Shown here: positions 57,566 to 64,000 of the stretch, in pieces
Layout of the letters: each line of letters starts with the position of its first letter
How positions within the stretch are numbered: the first letter of the stretch is position 1
Source: Zarea fungicola
Lineage: Eukaryota; Ascomycota; Sordariomycetes; Hypocreales; Cordycipitaceae
NCBI GenBank assembly: GCA_900169235.1
Contig: FWCC01000200.1
Location: 1-64,000 of the forward strand
Length of the DNA stretch: 64,000 nucleotides
Direction of reading: 5' to 3'
The notes under the pieces: generated by a model
Told to the model about the DNA's origin: nothing
The model's input: the letters and a program-made list of their open reading frames with translations, nothing else
Databases searched by the model: none
Translations under genes and position numbers: made by a program

Positions 57566-60500
57566 TTAAAAGCTCGCAACGGCAACAGCAATTGCTTGGC
57601 TATCCGAGTGTGAAATGGATAGAGAGATATCCTGGACACCAGCCGTCTTCGCAGCAGATGCGGCATCACCGTGAAGCTATAGCCGGTCATGTTAGTTACT
57701 TCTATAGCATCCATATTATGGGTTTCACATACCAAAACTTTGGGTGCGCCAGTCTCATCGCGAGAAATCTCGATCTCCTTCATGGCAGCTCCAGCACCCT
57801 TGCCGGTGACACCAAGCGATTTGAACACTGCTTCCTTGGCGCTCCATCGTCCAGCGAAAGAGCTCTGGGGGCTGGGTGCCTTGTTGCAGTAGTCAATCTC
57901 GCTGACAGTAAAGTTGCGCTCAATGAAAGTGGCATTTTGGATGTTGATGGCGTTAATGTCCTCCACATCAACACCAACCTTGCTGTTCTTGCTAGCAACC
58001 TTGAGTGCGAGTGTCTCCATCACCTGCTGAGTCTCCTTTGCTCGAGCAGACGAGAGAACCTTTTCGGATTGCTTCATAAAGTTGGCAGCATATGTGAGCT
58101 CTGCGGTTTTCTTCTCAGCCGTAACACGAGCATCAGGGTTAAGGAGAACTGAGCTGAGCTGCTCATCAGAGTAAGGAGCCTTGGACTTGGGGACGAACAG
58201 GCTGTTGTTGATGAGACCATTGTGGAAGAAGCGGTATGCCTTCTTCTGGCGGGCCTCCACCTTATTACAGTACTCAGCATAGGTGCGCTCATCAAGAGTC
58301 GCGAAGAGATACTTGGGATGGACACCAATTGCCTGCGCGCCCTTCTGGCCGAAACCAAAGGATGTCACGGAGAACGCCTTGATTCCATCAGTCTGGATGC
58401 TACGACTAGGGTAGAGAATCATGTCAAACTGCTCCATAACGGGATCGACATTGTCGGCATTACGGTTGCCTGGCACCAGGCCGCTGTTGAGGATCTGCAG
58501 ACAGCCGTTCATCATCCAAGCGCCAGCAGCTCCCTTGGGATGACCGGTGAGGTACTTCTGGAAGACTCCCAAAATGGCATTGCCCTCAGAGCGTCCGAGG
58601 TGGCGCAACTGCTGGCAGATGACAGATGATTCGTTCTTGTCATTGGCCACAGTAGAGGTGCCGTGGAAAGAGGCGACGCCAAGATCATCAATGGTGAGGC
58701 CCCATGTAGCCAATGCACCACGCAGAGGGGCAATGCTGGGGTCACTCTTCCAGAAATTGTTGCCCATGCTTCGCAAAAGCTCCTTTTCTTGGCGAGCAGC
58801 TTCCTTTTCAATGTGCTGAACACGTTCCTGGGCGTATTCCTTTTCGTCAAATTCGCCCTGCTGGGACTTCATGGCACGAATCTCGTCGTGAACAAACTCA
58901 AGCTCGGATTCTTGCCACTGCTTGATCTGCTTCTTGCGGCGCTCAATCTGGCGCCGGCGGTAGTCAATATCCAGAAGAGGCGAAGGGAACTTGCCAGCGT
59001 TCTCGCGAGCAGTAGTCAGTACACCCATGCCGGGTGCAGGCACGGAGCGGCCAATCTTGTCAGAGGCTGTGGTGCTTAGAGCCAAGATACCGTGGATAGG
59101 TACACCCATGTCAAGGGCAATCTTGGCAGTCATGATGATCTGGACACCACAGCCCTGGGACTCCATGAAACCATTTCGTGTTGTAGTAGTAGGACGGGAC
59201 ATTTCCTTCGGTGTGCGGCCATGAGCCATCTCATCGACCGTATTGCTGGTAGCCTTCATGTTGGCAAACTCGTAGGAGCCTTCCTCGCCAAAGTCGTCAA
59301 AACCACCCACAAAGCAGATGCGGGCCTTGCCCTCCATGATAGTCTCATAGCCAATGTCGATGGACTCAACAGAGGTAGCACAGGCGCCGACAGGAGTCTT
59401 GATGGGACCAGAAGAAGATATGAGCAACATGTTGACCCAAGCAGCCATGGTGTTGATAAAAGACTCCTGAAGTATATCGTTCTGAAGAGGCTGGTCGAGG
59501 AAACGGGCCTTGTGCATGCCGCGGAGAGCAACTGAACCACCCATACCAGAACCAACACAGTTGCCAACCTCTGAAACATGAACATATTTGTAGAACTCAT
59601 AAGGATCAGTGATACCGCTGGAAAGTAGAGCCTCAGCAGTGGAGACGAGAAGGAACAGGGTAACAGGGTCAACCTGCTCAATAATATCCTCAGGAATTCC
59701 ATATCTCTTGGCATCCCAGCCTGTCGGGATCTGTCCAGCAACCAGACGGTCGAAACGTAGAGCCTTGGGGATCCAGAGAGCAGCGCCTTTCTTCAGGCGA
59801 ACGAGGTATTCACCACTCTCGGGAATCTCAAAGACCTCGACTTTTTCGCCGTGTTCACGTTTGAACTCAGCAGCAGTCTCCTTGGAGGCTTCAAAGGGCT
59901 CGAGGTCTTCCTCAATAACAACCTCGTGAAGAAGTTGCTTCTTGGTGGGGTCATAGCCGTCGAAAAGCTCGGGCTCAATTAAACGGATGCCGGCGTGGTC
60001 AAGGATAAACTTCTCATACTTGGCCTTGATGTCCTTGTCATCCACGGGATCGCCAGTCTTGGCATCGACCCATCCGGCGTATGGTTTGCCCTTGAGGGGA
60101 CCATTGTGGTTCTTAATGAGGCCCATGATCCAGGCCATTTCAACGCAGCCTTCGAGAGAGAATTCGCCAAACGCCTCCATCTCCCATCGAGTGCGAGAGT
60201 TGCCCCAAGGGCCGACTTCAGCAAAACCGGTGACAACAACAACCTTCTCAAGGTCAACCATACCCTTGAGCTTATCATTGAGAGGCGCGACGTCTTCTTT
60301 CCAGTCAGGCAGAGGGGGGAAATCAAACTTGATGTTGGCACGGGGCTCAATTGTCTTCTTCTTGTAGAGAACCTCCGACTCGGCTCCATTGACGATTGTG
60401 TTTTCAATTGCGGTCTCCTTGGTAACAGCCCTGCGGATCTCACTTGTTTCCATGATATCCTTGCGTAGCTTGGTCATGGCCTCGTTCAGGTTGGGAATGA

Positions 60501-63253
60501 ACTGCAGTCCACCGTTGAGGTCAGCAAAGACGGGCTCTGACTGGCAGAGGTCTACAATTGTAGGAGACATGAGTCCGAGTAGGTTAAATGCCATTTCTTG
60601 CTGAGAGAATGTGCGGACGCCGAAAGCCTCAACACCTTCCGCAACAATGTTGTTGCCAGACATAAGACCAGTACCGCGAGTCCATCCAATGACAGCTCCG
60701 CAGATGGTGAGGTAGTTGGCCCAGTTCTCAGAGTACCATCGATTGAATAGAGTCTCAAGGGCAAGTTTGGACTCGGAGTAGAGACCGTCGTTACCGAAGG
60801 TACCATGGTTTGGCGACAGAGGGAGAACAACCTGGGCAGGGCGGGTCTCAAAGCCGCGCTCAGCCTTCTGAGCCTTGACAGATCCTAGAAGACGAACGAG
60901 GTTGGTAAGCATGATGCGGTGCGCGAGCTCAGAGCGCGAGTCAATGCTGTCAATCTGGCGGCCGTTCTCAGAAATGGCGGCGAACGGCACAATATAGTCA
61001 AGATCCCAGCCAAGGCCGTTCTTTGGGTCATAGATATAGTTGATGAGAGTCTCCACATCTTGTTTGCTACCCTGGTTGAAAGGAACGACAACAACCTGGG
61101 ATCCACGGGAGCCGTAGCGAGTGTACATGGACTGGTAGTACTCTGTTACTTCCTTAGAAAAGCGGCTGGTAGTGACAACCACACGCGCGCCTCCACTAAT
61201 TAAACCCTGGAGCACCTCAGCACCGATGGAGCCAGCGCCAGCGCCAGTCATGAGAACATGCTTGTCAGCAAAGGTAACACCAGCACGAGCAGCCTCTTCA
61301 AGGCAGTCAAGATAGACAGCAGTGAGTTTCTTGCTATAGTCCCAGCCATGAAGAGACTTCTTCTTGAGATGTAAGAAAGGAATCGTCTCCACACGGCCCT
61401 TAATGTTGCTTGTGCCTTTGAGACTGGTAATCTGGCGGCCCTTTCCGTATTCCTTTGGAATGATCTGGCTCTCATTCATGCCAAGGGAGCGCAGGACATC
61501 ACCATAAAGGCTCTTGATTTCGAGCTGGGAGGTTTTCGACATCTTGTGTTGCTGCTTGATGAGCTTGTAAATACGCTGCAGGTCACTCTGGACCTTGGTG
61601 CGGTTGCCATACTCCGAGATCTTGCCACCTTCAGCCATTTGCTGAACGTAGTGCTCGAGCTTTCGGCAGCTTGCACGGGGAACTTCTTCATAGTTCAGGT
61701 TGCCACGGGCATCAACGGTGGTCCGGGGGCCAGTAGGAACAGCAACATCCTTGTAGTGTGGAGGGACGTTGAGAACGTCCTTGCAGTTTTCAATTAGCTG
61801 GTATCCAAGCTCCTTGGCAAGCTTGTATGTTTCACCTCGCTCGGTCGGGCAGTTGTCGATGTGATATATCATGAAGTCAACCAGCTTCGGGTTCGATTTG
61901 TTCATAATGCGAATACACTGGCTGACAATTTCTCTGTCAACAGTCTTCAGTCTGCCGAAAATAATTTCGAAGTACATGCTGAGCCCATCCTGGCGCGCCC
62001 AGTTCCACGAGGAGTCGTATGTGCGCGCCTTGAGGGGGCTAAAGACAGGCTCGATTCCGGAGGCATAGAAATCACCATGCTCAGCAGACCACAGGTCAAG
62101 TTGGGCCTGGAGAACCTTTTCGGACTTTTGAGAGTTAATGAACGCCTTGTCACCAGAGCGGAGGTCCATCTTGAGGTAGCGGGCGAAGAGCTCAAGCTGC
62201 TGCTTGAACAGAGCACGCTGGTCTTTGGTAAGGGCATCGATAGCGGCAGGGTCCATCATCATACCGCCACCGCCACCAGCTCCTGCATCAGCGGTAGCAG
62301 TAGTGGCGAGGCTGAATCCAGCGTATGCAGCATATTTGTTTGTAACATCATCAAGGAAAGCCTTGGCATCACCTTCAGCACCCAGACGAGCTGGAGGCTC
62401 CATTGTAAGAGCCAGCAACAAAGCGCCATCCTGGCGGCCAGACGCGAGGCCCCATCTTGTTTCGAGGTACTTGCGAGCCGCTGTGATATTGAAACCGCCA
62501 GGCATTTTGGAGGAAATGAGACGGGCGATAAGTGACTGCGAGACCTTACCCAGGTTACCGTCGAAGGTAGGCTGAATAGCTGCACCGAGTTCGTCTAGTG
62601 GTGTATCCTCGGGCTTTTCCGGCGTAGAGCCAAATTCTTTGCCGAGATCACCGAGAATCTCATTTTGTAGTGTCGATTTGCCTGGGCAGTTGATTAGTAG
62701 GCGTATGCGGCAACAGGGTTCAGCAGAGCTTACCTCCAACCAAATCCTTAATGGCTTTGCTGAGCGGAATGTCGAGTAGAGGCTTCTTGAGTTTCTGTGC
62801 AATAAGAGAACGAACAATATCTACGGCCTGAACAGGTTGATCGGGTACCTGAGCGGCAGGGCCAGCGCCTGGAGGTGGAGCAGCAACAGCGGCTGCCGCT
62901 GGGACGGCAGCAGGTGTAGCTCCTTGAGAGGCCCCAGCGGCGGGAGCAGCTGGCTCTGGTTCTTCCTCGACAGGGTCAACATCGTAATAGATTTCTTTTG
63001 CGTCCTTGTTGTAGCAGAGAATCTGTCTCTGGACAGACTTAGCAGCATCGTATGCTTCGTACTTGGATGCGAGAGTACGTTTGGCCATGACGCCAAGAGT
63101 GTCGGCGGGACCAACTTCCACCACACGCTCAGCCGTCCTCTCGCCGAGGAAGACGTCCTGTGTTTCAATCCATCTCACAGGTGAAGCAAACTGGTAGGCC
63201 AGAAGCTCGATGAGCAGGGTGTGGGAGAGTTCTTGTTCGACTTCGGGACGCAT
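57566..63253 (-). CDS. FAS2: Fatty acid synthase subunit alpha
   Basis: Three exons (63253-62734, 62681-57733, 57676-57566) give 1859 residues, the normal size. Order of parts: the C-terminal piece of the malonyl/palmitoyl transferase (1-100); an Ala/Pro linker; acyl carrier protein with the phosphopantetheine serine in [12 protein letters not shown] (S176); ketoreductase with [17 protein letters not shown] near 650; ketosynthase with active Cys in [13 protein letters not shown] near 1275 and His in [10 protein letters not shown] (about 1515) and [10 protein letters not shown] (about 1557); and a phosphopantetheinyl transferase from about 1742 ([25 protein letters not shown]). It forms the alpha6beta6 cytosolic complex making palmitate and stearate. 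The last intron sits in the transferase domain; its splicing gives LHGDAASAA and the proper end [15 protein letters not shown]. Very secure. Confidence 0.97.
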
Positions 63254-64000
63254 GGTGATAGGAGAGTCGGGAATCGGTAGTCGAAAACAAAATCAAGGGC
63301 GGTTGATGTGCTGCGTCGCAAATATGGTTGGTGGAAGATGCCAATTGCAGAAAGCGGTACGTGCCAATGCTGCGAGGATAAGATGTAGACTTTGTAGAGA
63401 GTCGAATTAAGGGTTCCGCGCAACCCAGCTTTGAGCGGCAGTTTTGGAGAGGTGAGTCCAACGCTGGTGAGTAGAGAGGGGGAAGAGATATAGACAGACA
63501 GGAGAATGGAGAAGAAGAGAGATGCAGGAATTAGATGGGTATGTAAGAAGAAGTAAAGTCTAACGGATTGTCCAGGTCTCCGTGCCAGGATGCGACAAGA
63601 TGAGCAGAGTTTTGGCACAGAGGCAACAGGCCGGACTTTCTGGACCGTGGTCAGGCGGATGGTAACGGGCAGCACGGATTGTTGAACTGGAGGACCCACA
63701 GCAAAGTCCCCAAGGGGAGCTCTGGGAGTGAAAAAAAATAATTGGGGGATGTTGCAGCACAAGTGCAGCGACCTGCAGGAGGCGCCTCAACCAGATTCGT
63801 GCGCTAGGCTCAACAGGGGATGGCTTCTTCTTCCGGCAGCAAACAGAAGATTCCCCATAAAGGAACCGCTAACTTAGTTGAAATATTAAAACAGCCAGCC
63901 GGGTCAGTTGTGGGAAAGGGGAGTTTCCAGTAGATGGCAGTTGGGCTTGTTCTGCCTTGACAAGGAAGTGATTCAGAGTAAGCCGGCATCATTTCTGTAG
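63254..64000. promoter_or_regulatory. Upstream region of FAS2
   Basis: 747 bp to the window edge on the promoter side of FAS2. The strand transcribed with FAS2 is pyrimidine-rich from about 63420 to 63540 (CTCCATTCTCCTG, TCTCTACTCACC), as in many fungal leaders. No other gene seen. A minus-strand frame at 63175-63762 overlaps the FAS2 start in another frame and looks random. Confidence 0.5.

Noticed and set aside
61861..62535. 224-residue plus-strand frame within FAS2
   Set aside because: Antisense shadow of the well-supported FAS2 coding region.

Overview
The window is nuclear DNA of a filamentous ascomycete. Its genes have short introns (about 50-116 nt, GT...AG, often with a CTAAC branch point). 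Gene density is about one per 3 kb, and the intergenic stretches are long and full of homopolymers. The fungal Zn2Cys6 and rhodopsin-like families and the split alpha subunit of a type I fatty-acid synthase point to Pezizomycotina. Protein wording (Ku70, Fas2, septin, ferrochelatase) looks like Sordariomycetes, most likely Hypocreales; that placement is my recognition, not a search result. I see no CRISPR array, rRNA, convincing tRNA or intact transposon.

Layout. 1-15.3 kb: a rhodopsin-like 7TM protein, an amino-acid permease with a GC-AG intron, an unrecognised ORF, the large VPS15 gene (pseudokinase, HEAT, WD40) and an unrecognised coiled-coil-like protein. 15-28 kb: a gene-poor stretch with an Alr4036-type FMN-binding oxidase-like protein and a Zn2Cys6 regulator carrying a heptapeptide repeat; the motif TACTCCGTA/TACGGAGTA recurs here. 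28-37 kb: a single-pass secretory membrane protein ending in a PPxY motif, a TatD/Scn1 metal-dependent hydrolase, a small membrane protein, the kinetochore subunit Spc24 and the mitochondrial fission protein Fis1. 37.9-49.6 kb: a Cdc3-type septin, mitochondrial ferrochelatase, Ku70 and a second Zn2Cys6 protein. 50-64 kb: a DHA1 drug transporter, a mitochondrial PPR-like protein, LSm4 and fatty-acid synthase alpha (Fas2).

Most genes are housekeeping genes acting in separate pathways, and they do not form a biosynthetic cluster. Three head-to-head pairs share intergenic promoters: ferrochelatase/Ku70, PPR/LSm4 and Spc24/Fis1. All multi-exon models below were built by hand from splice signals, and every one closes in frame.

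I found no plainly new system. The most interesting points concern gene structure: coding first exons of 3, 4 and 19 nt; a long first septin intron holding an ATG-started open frame that could splice in frame into the septin; a 63-nt stop-free intron that would add a membrane-helix-like segment to a transcription factor; introns at the same phase and place in two zinc-cluster genes; and the palindromic intergenic motif.
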